Shown one piece after another: positions 8,064 through 15,523 of a DNA stretch of 55,032 nt; within the stretch, counting starts at the first letter, position 1, and each line of letters starts with the position of its first letter. The position numbers and the translations under genes were made by a program. The notes below the pieces were generated by a model. That model worked only from the letters and a program-made list of their open reading frames with translations. It made no database searches and was not told the origin of the DNA. Source of the stretch: Clostridiales bacterium (lineage in GTDB: Bacteria > Bacillota > Clostridia > Oscillospirales > Oscillospiraceae); contig SFLD01000007.1 of assembly GCA_004553545.1 (NCBI GenBank), positions 1 through 55,032 on the forward strand, given 5' to 3'.

Positions 8064-9113
8064 ATGAAAAAACTGCTTGCCTTCGTACTGTCTTTTGCGA
8101 TGGTCCTGAGCCTCGCCGCCTGCGGCGGCGCCGATGCCAACGTGCAGCTTCCCGCCGGGTCCGATGCCAGCAGCACCGGCAGCGACGCGGAGTACAACAT
8201 CAGCATTGCCTCCACCGGCCTGCCGACGCAGGCTCCCTATATGGCGACCACTGACTTCATTTCTGCGATTGAGGCAGCGGGAAACGGCCGCTTCAAGTTC
8301 GTGGTGCATGATTCCTCCTCCCTGGGTACTGACGAGGATATCCTGAAGCAGGTCATCGACGGCACCCTGCAGGTCAGCGCAGTTGGCGGTACTACCTTCA
8401 GCATGTACACGCCCCTGTTGGAAGTCCTCTCCCTGCCCTTCCTGCTGACCGACTATGAGAAGGAATACGCCGCCCTCACCAGCGACGAGTACCGCGCCAT
8501 CTGCGACGCCGTGGGCGAGCAGCTGGGCATCAAGATCCTCTTCACCAGCGAGAACGGCATCCGTCACTTCGCCACCACCAAGAAGCCCGTCACCAGCATG
8601 GCGGACCTGGCCGGACTGAAGATCCGCATCCCCACCAGCGACGTGCTCACCGAGACCATCAAGGCTCTGGGCGCCAACCCCGTCACCATCCAGTACTCCG
8701 AGCTCTACTCCGCCCTGCAGAACAACGTGGTGGACGGCGAGGAGGTCAACTACTCCACCCTGGCCGGCCAGATGCACTACGAGGTCGTCAGCTATCTCAC
8801 TGAGGTCGGCATGTACTGCTTCCCCGGCATCGTCATTGCCAACCTGGACTTCTGGAACAGCCTCAGCGCCGAGGATCAGCAGATCTTCCTGGACGCCAGC
8901 GACCTGGCCGTGAAGAACACCTTTGAGAAGCACATCGTGGGCGTGGACGAGGATGCCCGCGCCAAGTGCGAGGAGAACGGGATGCAGATCACCGTTCTGG
9001 ATGACGCACAGCTCCAGGAATTCAAGGATGCTACCGCCTACATCGTGGACGAGTACGCCGCCAAGGATCCCCTGATCGCGGACTTCGTGGAGATGGCCCG
9101 CAACCTCGGTTGA
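8064..9113 (+). CDS. TRAP transporter substrate-binding lipoprotein (DctP family)
   Basis: 349-residue extracytoplasmic solute receptor of a tripartite ATP-independent periplasmic transporter. A lipoprotein signal peptide ends at Cys20 (LSLAAC). The DctP fold is recognisable from LGTDEDILKQVIDGTLQ, the hinge stretch DLAGLKIRIPTS (the Arg normally binds the substrate carboxylate) and NNVVDGEEVNYSTL. ATG 8064 is preferred over 8049 and 8058 because GGAG (8051-8054) lies 9 bases upstream and the signal peptide then begins MKKLL. It is followed by DctQ and DctM genes, with an RNA hairpin in between. Ligand unknown; the family favours organic acids. Confidence 0.93.
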   Translation: MKKLLAFVLSFAMVLSLAACGGADANVQLPAGSDASSTGSDAEYNISIASTGLPTQAPYMATTDFISAIEAAGNGRFKFVVHDSSSLGTDEDILKQVIDGTLQVSAVGGTTFSMYTPLLEVLSLPFLLTDYEKEYAALTSDEYRAICDAVGEQLGIKILFTSENGIRHFATTKKPVTSMADLAGLKIRIPTSDVLTETIKALGANPVTIQYSELYSALQNNVVDGEEVNYSTLAGQMHYEVVSYLTEVGMYCFPGIVIANLDFWNSLSAEDQQIFLDASDLAVKNTFEKHIVGVDEDARAKCEENGMQITVLDDAQLQEFKDATAYIVDEYAAKDPLIADFVEMARNLG

Positions 9114-9120
9114 TCCCATC

Positions 9121-9155
9121 CTCCCATCACGCCGGTCAAACCGGCGTGATGGGAG
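9121..9155 (+). other. intercistronic RNA hairpin after the TRAP binding protein
   Basis: Perfect 16-bp stem (9121-9136 with 9140-9155) and a 3-base loop, without a T tract. Its position between the binding-protein and DctQ genes suggests 3'-end stabilisation or partial attenuation, giving more receptor than membrane subunits. Confidence 0.75.
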
Positions 9156-9182
9156 AGCAGAAGCAAAGAAAGGAGAGTGTTC

Positions 9183-9695
9183 ATGCTCCAAAAGTATAAC
9201 GTAGCGATGGACTGGATCTGCCGGATCGTGAAAGGCTTTCTGGCCGTATTGATCGCGGCGACCGTTATCATATCTTTCATTGAGGTGTTCCGCCGGTATT
9301 TCCTCGGCCAGACATTCAGCTGGTCGGATGAGTTTTCCCGGTTCACGATGGTCTATGTCGGCATGGTGGGCGGCGCAGTTGCCTATCGCTATGGAGAGCT
9401 GGTCTGCTTTGATTCACTGCTGAATCACCTGAATCAGAAGGGCCGTTTCCTCTGCGGCATCATCACCGACCTGTTCAGTTTGGTGCTGCTGGGGACCGGG
9501 CTGGTGCTCAGCATCCAGACGATCATGTCCAAGGGTGTGCGGATCGCCAGGTCCTCCGGACTGAAGCTGCCGATGACGGTCCCCTACGCGGCATTTGTCA
9601 TTGGATTTGCGCTGATGGTCCTCTTCTGCCTGGGGAGCATCGCAAACCGGATCGCAAAGCACAAGGCAGAAAAATCGGGAAAGGAGGACGTCTGA
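9183..9695 (+). CDS. TRAP transporter small membrane subunit (DctQ family)
   Basis: 170-residue protein with four predicted transmembrane helices. It carries the DctQ signature near residues 35-60 (FIEVFRRYFLGQTFSWSDE followed by a membrane segment starting FTMVYVGMVGG). AAAGGAG is 7 bases upstream of ATG 9183; the in-frame GTG at 9177 overlaps that site and is rejected. It pairs with the large subunit, which starts 1 base after its stop codon. Confidence 0.93.
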   Translation: MLQKYNVAMDWICRIVKGFLAVLIAATVIISFIEVFRRYFLGQTFSWSDEFSRFTMVYVGMVGGAVAYRYGELVCFDSLLNHLNQKGRFLCGIITDLFSLVLLGTGLVLSIQTIMSKGVRIARSSGLKLPMTVPYAAFVIGFALMVLFCLGSIANRIAKHKAEKSGKEDV

Positions 9696-9696
9696 G

Positions 9697-10971
9697 TTGA
9701 TCGTTGTTCTGATTTTTGTGGTGTGCCTTCTGATCGGCGTACCCATCGCGTTTGTCCTGGGACTTACCGGGCTGGCACATGTGGCATATTTGGGTGACCC
9801 CAGCTATTACGGCGCCATCATCAACCGGATGTTCGCCGGTCTGAACTCCACTGGCCTTCTGGCCATCCCCTTCTTCATCATTGCCGGCGAGCTGATGAAC
9901 GAGGGCGGCATCACCAAGCGCCTTTTCACCCTGTTCCGGGAACTGGTGATCCAGATCCGGGGCGGCCTTGCCTACGCAGTCGTTATCGTCTCTGCCGTGC
10001 TGGCCGCGATCCTAGGCTCTGCCAACGCGGTCTCTTCCATCCTCTGCAAGGTGGCCATCCCCGAGATGAAGGAGGACGGCTATCCGGAGGAGTTCAGCGG
10101 CGCGCTGATCGCCTCCTCCGCCGTGCTCGGTCCCATCATCCCTCCCAGCACTACCTTCGTCTATTACAGCGTTCTCACCGGCGTTTCCGTCCGGGCGCTG
10201 TTTCTGGCCGGTATCGTCCCCGGTATCCTGCTGGCCCTTGGCTTTATCTCTGTGATCTTCATCCAGGGTAAGATCTATCATCTTTACCCCGCCCCCACCC
10301 AGAAGTTCAACTTCAGCCGTCTGGGCAAGGCCTTTGTGGCGGCGATCCCGGCTTTGCTGATCCCCATCATCATGATGGGCGGTATCCTCACCGGCATCTT
10401 CACTCCCACGGAGTCCGGCGTGGTGGCCGTGGTGGCCTCCATCATCGTGGGCCTCTTCTACAAGACCCTGGACCTGAAGAAGCTCCCCGGCGCCCTGGTC
10501 CGGGCCGGTATGGTCTCCGCCGCGCTGCTCATCATCATCGCCTTCGGCAACATCATGAGCTGGACCCTGGCCATCGCCGGCGTGAAGCAGGTGGTGATGA
10601 CCACGGTCCTGGCCATCACCACCAATAAGTACCTCATCCTGCTGATCTGCATCGCCCTGATGATCGCCGTGGGCTGCGTCATGGACGCTACCGCCGCCAT
10701 GCTGGTCTTCATTCCGGTGCTCACTCCCCTGGCGGACCTTATCGGTATGGACCCCATCCACTTCGGTCTCGTGTACTGCCTGCTGATCACGGTGGGCCTG
10801 GTCACTCCGCCTGTGGGTATGACTCTCTTTGTCACATCCAACGTTTCCGGCATCAGTCTGTCGAAGATCTGCAAGGCAGTCCTGCCCTTTGCCGCAGTGG
10901 CAATGCTTATCACCATCGCTCTGGCCTATCTGCCGCAGGTGGTCATGTGGCTGCCCACCGTCTTCGCGTAA
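9697..10971 (+). CDS. TRAP transporter large membrane subunit (DctM family)
   Basis: 424-residue polytopic transport subunit that couples substrate uptake to sodium or proton entry. Eleven to twelve hydrophobic segments; family motifs IPFFIIAGELMNEGGI, SSAVLGPIIPPSTTFV and GLVTPPVGMTLFV are clear. It begins with TTG: AAGGAGG ends 9 bases upstream at 9687, and the DctQ stop is 1 base before. With the binding protein and DctQ it forms a complete TRAP system under the sigma-54 promoter. Confidence 0.93.
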   Translation: MIVVLIFVVCLLIGVPIAFVLGLTGLAHVAYLGDPSYYGAIINRMFAGLNSTGLLAIPFFIIAGELMNEGGITKRLFTLFRELVIQIRGGLAYAVVIVSAVLAAILGSANAVSSILCKVAIPEMKEDGYPEEFSGALIASSAVLGPIIPPSTTFVYYSVLTGVSVRALFLAGIVPGILLALGFISVIFIQGKIYHLYPAPTQKFNFSRLGKAFVAAIPALLIPIIMMGGILTGIFTPTESGVVAVVASIIVGLFYKTLDLKKLPGALVRAGMVSAALLIIIAFGNIMSWTLAIAGVKQVVMTTVLAITTNKYLILLICIALMIAVGCVMDATAAMLVFIPVLTPLADLIGMDPIHFGLVYCLLITVGLVTPPVGMTLFVTSNVSGISLSKICKAVLPFAAVAMLITIALAYLPQVVMWLPTVFA

Positions 10972-10984
10972 GGAGGATCGTGCT

Positions 10985-11881
10985 ATGACGCTTGAAACTG
11001 CCATTCAGGGGCTCTGCGACCTGCATATCCACGCAGGGCCCTCCATCTCCAAGCGCTGCGTGGACGCGCTGGAGGTCTATCAGAACGCCGCCGCCAAGGG
11101 CTACCGGGGCCTCGTCATCAAGGATCATTACTTCCCCACCATGATGAGCGCCCAGATCGTGCAGAAGCACTTCGGTCAGGCGGAGGATGCCCCCAGGATC
11201 TTCGGCCAGATCGTGCTGAACAACGCCCAGGGCGGCATCAACCTCAAGGCGGTGGACGCCGCCTGCGGCATGGGCGTGAAGCTCGTGACCATGCCCACCG
11301 TTTCCTCTGCCCACCACATCCAGGCCTACGCCAACAAGACCTTCGTCGGCGGCGGCAAGGAGAGCGTCCCCGAGACGCCCATCTGCTATCTGGATGAAAA
11401 GGGCGCCCTGCTGCCCGAGGTGGAGGCCCTGCTGGACTACCTGGCCCAGCAGCCGGAGGTGGTCCTGGCCACCGGCCACGGCTCCCCCGCCGAGACCGAC
11501 GTCCTGCTGAGCGCCGCCACGGCCAAGGGCATCCAGCGCATCCTGGTGAACCATCCCTTTTGCCTCGTGAATGCCTCCATGGAGCAGATGGTCCGCTGGG
11601 CCGGCATGGGCGCCATGCTGGAGCTCAACGCCTGCGACATCGACCCCGTCTCCAGCTTTGCCGACGGCGATCTGAACATCGTCGGGGAGATGCTGGAGAA
11701 TATCCCTGCCGACCGCCTGGTCATCGACTCGGACTACGGCCAGAACGGCAACATCGAGCCCGTGGAAGGCCTCATCCACTTCGCCGGCTTCCTGCGGGAA
11801 AAATTCCATGTCAGTGAGGAGCAGATCCATCAGATGGGCGTCGTCACACCCGGTTGGCTTCTGGGCCTTAATGAAAGATAA
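10985..11881 (+). CDS. DUF6282 metal-dependent hydrolase
   Basis: 298-residue TIM-barrel hydrolase of the amidohydrolase/PHP-like superfamily, matching what is called DUF6282. Metal-binding HxH is in CDLHIHAGPS (His14, His16); further candidate ligands are IKDHYF, LATGHGSP, VNHPF and the terminal DSDYGQNG. AAGGAGGA (10970-10977) is 7 bases before ATG 10985. Larger upstream in-frame extensions overlap dctM and are not credible. It follows the TRAP genes with a 13-base gap and is probably a second hydrolytic step in the same pathway. Exact reaction unknown. Confidence 0.82.
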   Translation: MTLETAIQGLCDLHIHAGPSISKRCVDALEVYQNAAAKGYRGLVIKDHYFPTMMSAQIVQKHFGQAEDAPRIFGQIVLNNAQGGINLKAVDAACGMGVKLVTMPTVSSAHHIQAYANKTFVGGGKESVPETPICYLDEKGALLPEVEALLDYLAQQPEVVLATGHGSPAETDVLLSAATAKGIQRILVNHPFCLVNASMEQMVRWAGMGAMLELNACDIDPVSSFADGDLNIVGEMLENIPADRLVIDSDYGQNGNIEPVEGLIHFAGFLREKFHVSEEQIHQMGVVTPGWLLGLNER

Positions 11882-11915
11882 CAAAACAAAAAGGTCAAAA
11901 GAAAGGTGAACGACT

Positions 11916-12917
11916 ATGAAACTGTGCAGCTTTAATGTTGGTAAGATCAACCGTATCGGCGTCCTGATGCCCAGCGGCAAGGTGGCCGACTGCAACTATG
12001 CCTACGCCGTCTATCAGGCGGACCAGGGCGCCGCCAAGGCCCAGCAGCTGGCGGACGTGGTGGTCCCCTCCGACATGCTCTCCATGATCGAGTGCGGCGA
12101 GCACGGCAAGGCCGAGCTGCGGAAGGCCATGGCCTTCCTGGAGGAGCATCCCGAGGCCGCCGGTCCCTGCGGCGAGAAGATCCTCTATGACTGCGACGAG
12201 ATCCATTTCCGCGCTCCCGTGCCCAACCCCGAGAAGATCTTCTCCATGGCTATCAACAACCGCTTCGAGTTCGAGCGCTGCATCAAGCCCGAGGGCCCTG
12301 CCCATCCCCTGTACTTCAGCAAGTACAACTCCTGCCTCTGCGGCGCCTATGACGATATCGAGATCCCTGACATCGGCATCGTGGGCACCGAGGTGGAGAT
12401 GGTCTTCGTCATCGGCAAGGGCGGCAAGAACATCCCCGAGTCCGAGGCCCGCGACTACATCTACGGCTTCACCTGCCACAACGACATCACCGCTTTCTCC
12501 CTGCGCATCAACCGCGAGTGGCTCATCTGCGTCAACGGCGAGGGCAAGCAGGAGAAGGTCATGTATCCCGGCCGCTACAAGTGCTTCGATACCTTCGCTC
12601 CCATGGGTCCCTGGCTCGTGACTGTGGACGAGCTCTCCATCGACCAGGCCTTCGACCAGCGGATGGAGGCCTATCTGGACGGCAAGAAGATGCAGGAGGG
12701 CTCCACCAACGAGATGCTCTTCCAGGTGGATTACATGATCCCCTACCTGAGCCAGGCCCACACCCTGAAGCCCGGCGACCTCTGCTCCTGCGGCACCGTC
12801 ATCTCCTTCAACGAAAAGGAGTTCGACAACGCCGACCTGAGAAGCTACGACGGCAAGGTCCTGGAGTCCTACATCGAGCACATCGGCACCATGAAAAACC
12901 ACATCAAGGCCATCTGA
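11916..12917 (+). CDS. fumarylacetoacetate hydrolase (FAH) family protein
   Basis: 333-residue FAH-family enzyme. These metalloenzymes cleave C-C bonds in acylpyruvates or isomerise/hydrate/decarboxylate related oxo-acids. The N-terminal 90 residues are the usual SH3-like cap. The catalytic barrel begins at FSMAINNRFEFE and carries the metal-binding acidic cluster GTEVEMVFVIGKGG and GFTCHNDIT. Arg/Lys and Glu residues of the domain end (LKPGDLCSCGTVISF) are in place. GAAAGG lies upstream of ATG 11916. It is followed by a hairpin-rich 144-bp gap and then thiolase, consistent with cleavage of a keto acid before thiolysis (inference). Confidence 0.87.
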   Translation: MKLCSFNVGKINRIGVLMPSGKVADCNYAYAVYQADQGAAKAQQLADVVVPSDMLSMIECGEHGKAELRKAMAFLEEHPEAAGPCGEKILYDCDEIHFRAPVPNPEKIFSMAINNRFEFERCIKPEGPAHPLYFSKYNSCLCGAYDDIEIPDIGIVGTEVEMVFVIGKGGKNIPESEARDYIYGFTCHNDITAFSLRINREWLICVNGEGKQEKVMYPGRYKCFDTFAPMGPWLVTVDELSIDQAFDQRMEAYLDGKKMQEGSTNEMLFQVDYMIPYLSQAHTLKPGDLCSCGTVISFNEKEFDNADLRSYDGKVLESYIEHIGTMKNHIKAI

Positions 12918-12930
12918 TCCCAGCACTTTC

Positions 12931-12987
12931 TCCCGGACCCCTCCGGGAGGGAACTCCGTGCGGCGCGGCGGCGCCGCGCCGCACGGA
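12931..12987 (+). other. two intercistronic hairpins before the thiolase gene
   Basis: A 7-bp hairpin (12931-12948) is followed by a perfect 15-bp GC-only stem (12955-12969 with 12973-12987, 3-base loop). No T tract follows, so this is more likely an mRNA processing or stabilising structure than a terminator; the operon appears to continue. Confidence 0.65.
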
Positions 12988-13061
12988 CCTGATTCACAGC
13001 TTGCTGCGTGGGCGCTTCCTGACTGGGCTCCCGGCGCAACAGAAAGGATTGATCGTTCAGC

Positions 13062-14240
13062 ATGAGAAAAGCTGTTATCGTTTCCATGGCGCGGACGCCG
13101 GTGGGCCGGGTCGGCGGGGGACTCTCCTCCATCAGCGCGGCGGACCTGGGCGCCATCGCCATCCGGGAGGCGGTCCGCCGCTCCGGCATCGACCCCGCCT
13201 CCGTGGATGACGTTATTTTCGGAAATATCCTGAACAACGACTGGCAGAACATCGCCCGTGCCGCCGCCCTGGCCGCCGGCCTTCCCATGGAGGTCCCGGC
13301 CATCAAGGTGGACCGGGAGTGCGGCTCCGGCGCCAACGCGGTGGCCTTTGCCGCCATGTCCATCCAGGCCGGGCTCTATGACGTGGTGGTGGCCGGCGGC
13401 GTGGAGAGCGACTCCACCCGTCCCTGGATCATGGCCAAGCCCAAGAAGGCCTTCCAGGTCCCCTGTCCGGAGATGTTCTACGATCCCCCCAGTGTCACGG
13501 AGACCATCGGGGAGTGCCCCATGGTGGATACCGCCCAGAACGTGGGTGAGAAGTTCCACATGACCCGGGAGGAGTGCGACGAGTTCGCCCTCCGCTCCCA
13601 CGAGCTGGCAGAGGCCGCCTGGAAGCGGGGCTTCTTCGACGAGAGCGTGGTGGAGGTCACCGTGCCCCAGCGCAGGGGCGAGCCCCTGCACGTCCGGAAG
13701 GATGAGACCATCCGTCCCGAGACCACCATGGAGTCCCTGGGCCGGCTGAAGCCGGTGGCCTACCGGGGCGACCTGGTGACGGCCGGCAACAGCTCTCCCC
13801 TCTGCGACGGGGCCGCCGCCCTGGTGCTGATGGAGGAGAGCCTGGCGGCGAAGCTGGGCCTTGCCCCCATCGGTGAGGTCACGGGCTACGCCGTGGCAGG
13901 CGTGCACCCCCACTTTATGGGCATGGGCCCCATGGCGGCGGTGCCGAAGCTCCTGAAAAAGACCGGAAAGTCCCTGGCGGACATCGATGTCATCGAGATC
14001 AACGAGGCCTTCGCCGCGCAGGCAGTCCCCTGCTGCCGGGAGCTGGGCTTCGATATGGACCGGGTCAACGTCAACGGCGGCGCCATCGCCCTGGGCCATC
14101 CCATGGGCGGCACCGGCGCCATCCTCACCATCAAGGCGCTGGACGAGCTCCGGGACCGGGGCGCCAGGACCGGCCTTGTTACCATGTGCATCGGCGGCGG
14201 GCAGGGGATCGCCATGCTGGTGGAAAACCGCAGATTTTAA
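13062..14240 (+). CDS. acetyl-CoA C-acyltransferase (thiolase)
   Basis: 392-residue thiolase that condenses acetyl-CoA units or cleaves a 3-oxoacyl-CoA. The acyl-accepting Cys87 is in DRECGSGANAV, His346 in ALGHPMGG, and the proton-shuttling Cys376 in MCIGGGQGIA; all catalytic residues are present. The family-typical NEAFAAQ is also present. In an operon with uptake and hydrolase genes the degradative direction is more likely (inference). Twenty-one bases separate it from the CoA-transferase gene. Confidence 0.94.
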   Translation: MRKAVIVSMARTPVGRVGGGLSSISAADLGAIAIREAVRRSGIDPASVDDVIFGNILNNDWQNIARAAALAAGLPMEVPAIKVDRECGSGANAVAFAAMSIQAGLYDVVVAGGVESDSTRPWIMAKPKKAFQVPCPEMFYDPPSVTETIGECPMVDTAQNVGEKFHMTREECDEFALRSHELAEAAWKRGFFDESVVEVTVPQRRGEPLHVRKDETIRPETTMESLGRLKPVAYRGDLVTAGNSSPLCDGAAALVLMEESLAAKLGLAPIGEVTGYAVAGVHPHFMGMGPMAAVPKLLKKTGKSLADIDVIEINEAFAAQAVPCCRELGFDMDRVNVNGGAIALGHPMGGTGAILTIKALDELRDRGARTGLVTMCIGGGQGIAMLVENRRF

Positions 14241-14261
14241 CTTGGAAAGGGAAAACACACT

Positions 14262-15443
14262 ATGAGACCATTAGAAGGAGTGAGGATACTCGACTTATCT
14301 CAGGCGTATGCCGGCCCCTTCTGTACGATGAACCTGGCCGATCACGGCGCAGAGGTCATCAAAATCGAGCGCCCGGGTGCGGGGGATCAGGTCCGCACCT
14401 GGGGACCCATGAAAGACGGCGAGAGCGGCTTCCACGCCTGCCTCAACCGCAACAAGTACGGGATCACGCTGGACCTGAAGACGGAGGAGGGCAAGGAAGT
14501 CTTCCGCCGCCTGCTGAAGACCGCGGATGTGGTCTGCGAGAACTACAAGGTGGGCGTGCTGGAGAAGCTGGGCTTTTCCTATGAGGCCATGCGGGAGATC
14601 AATCCCCGGATCATCTACGCCAATATCACGGGCTTCGGCCTGCAGGGCCCTCTGGCTCAGCGCCCCTGCTATGACATCGTGGCCCAGGCCATGGGCGGCA
14701 TGATGGACGTCACCGGCTTTGCCGGCGGCCTGCCCACCAAGGTGGGTCCCGCCATTGCCGACAACTATACCGGCGCGCTGCTGGCCATCGGCATCCTCAT
14801 GGCGCTCTACAAGCGGGAGCGCACCGGGGAGGGCGGCCATGTGGATGTGGCCATGGTGGACACCATGATCCACATTCTGGACCACTTCATCATCGACTAC
14901 ACCATCCTGGGCGAGAAGCACAGCCGCAGCGGCAACAACGACCAGAGCATCGCTCCCTTCGATTCCTTCGCCGCCAAGGACGGCATGTTCGTCCTGGCCT
15001 GCGGTACCGATGGGATGTTCGCCAAGCTCTGCGGCCTGATGGAGCGGCCGGACCTCCTGGAGGATGCCCGCTATGCCACCAACTACGACCGCTGCTGCAA
15101 CTACGCCGCCCTGAAGCCGGAGATCGAGCGCTGGAGCACCACCAGAACGGTGGACGAGCTGGAGGAGGCCATCCTGGCCATCGGGATCCCCTTCGGCCGC
15201 ATCCAGGATGTGGAGCAGGTGGTGAAGAACCCCCAGACCACCGCCCGCAACATGCTCTGGGATGTGGACCAGCCCGGCATGGGCCGGATCACCATCACCG
15301 GGACCCCCATCAAGATCTCCTACGAGGAGGACAAGCTCATCAAGGCCGCGCCGGTGATGGGCGAGGACAACGCCCGCATCCTGGAGACCCTGGGCTACAC
15401 GCCCCAGGACCTGGCGGCTCTGTCCGAAAAGGGCGTCATCTGA
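14262..15443 (+). CDS. CaiB/BaiF-family (family III) CoA-transferase
   Basis: 393-residue family III CoA-transferase, which moves CoA between carboxylates through an aspartyl-CoA anhydride. The interlocked-ring fold motifs YAGPFCTMNLADHGAEVIKIE and NKYGITLDLK are present, and the catalytic Asp is Asp138 in CYDIVAQAMGG. Last gene of the sigma-54 operon, directly before a strong terminator. It would activate the substrate acid or an intermediate to the CoA thioester that feeds the thiolase (inference). Confidence 0.93.
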   Translation: MRPLEGVRILDLSQAYAGPFCTMNLADHGAEVIKIERPGAGDQVRTWGPMKDGESGFHACLNRNKYGITLDLKTEEGKEVFRRLLKTADVVCENYKVGVLEKLGFSYEAMREINPRIIYANITGFGLQGPLAQRPCYDIVAQAMGGMMDVTGFAGGLPTKVGPAIADNYTGALLAIGILMALYKRERTGEGGHVDVAMVDTMIHILDHFIIDYTILGEKHSRSGNNDQSIAPFDSFAAKDGMFVLACGTDGMFAKLCGLMERPDLLEDARYATNYDRCCNYAALKPEIERWSTTRTVDELEEAILAIGIPFGRIQDVEQVVKNPQTTARNMLWDVDQPGMGRITITGTPIKISYEEDKLIKAAPVMGEDNARILETLGYTPQDLAALSEKGVI

Positions 15444-15471
15444 CCGATATTTCTCATTTTCTCCATAAAAC

Positions 15472-15515
15472 CCCCGCCCCTGGGAGCGTTGGCTTCCGGG
15501 GGCGGGGTTTTTTTT
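15472..15515 (+). terminator. terminator of the sigma-54 operon
   Basis: 12-bp GC stem (15472-15483 with 15496-15507, one G-U pair), 12-base loop, then T8. It separates the operon from the convergent gene ending at 15524. Confidence 0.92.
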
Positions 15516-15523
15516 GTTGGGTC

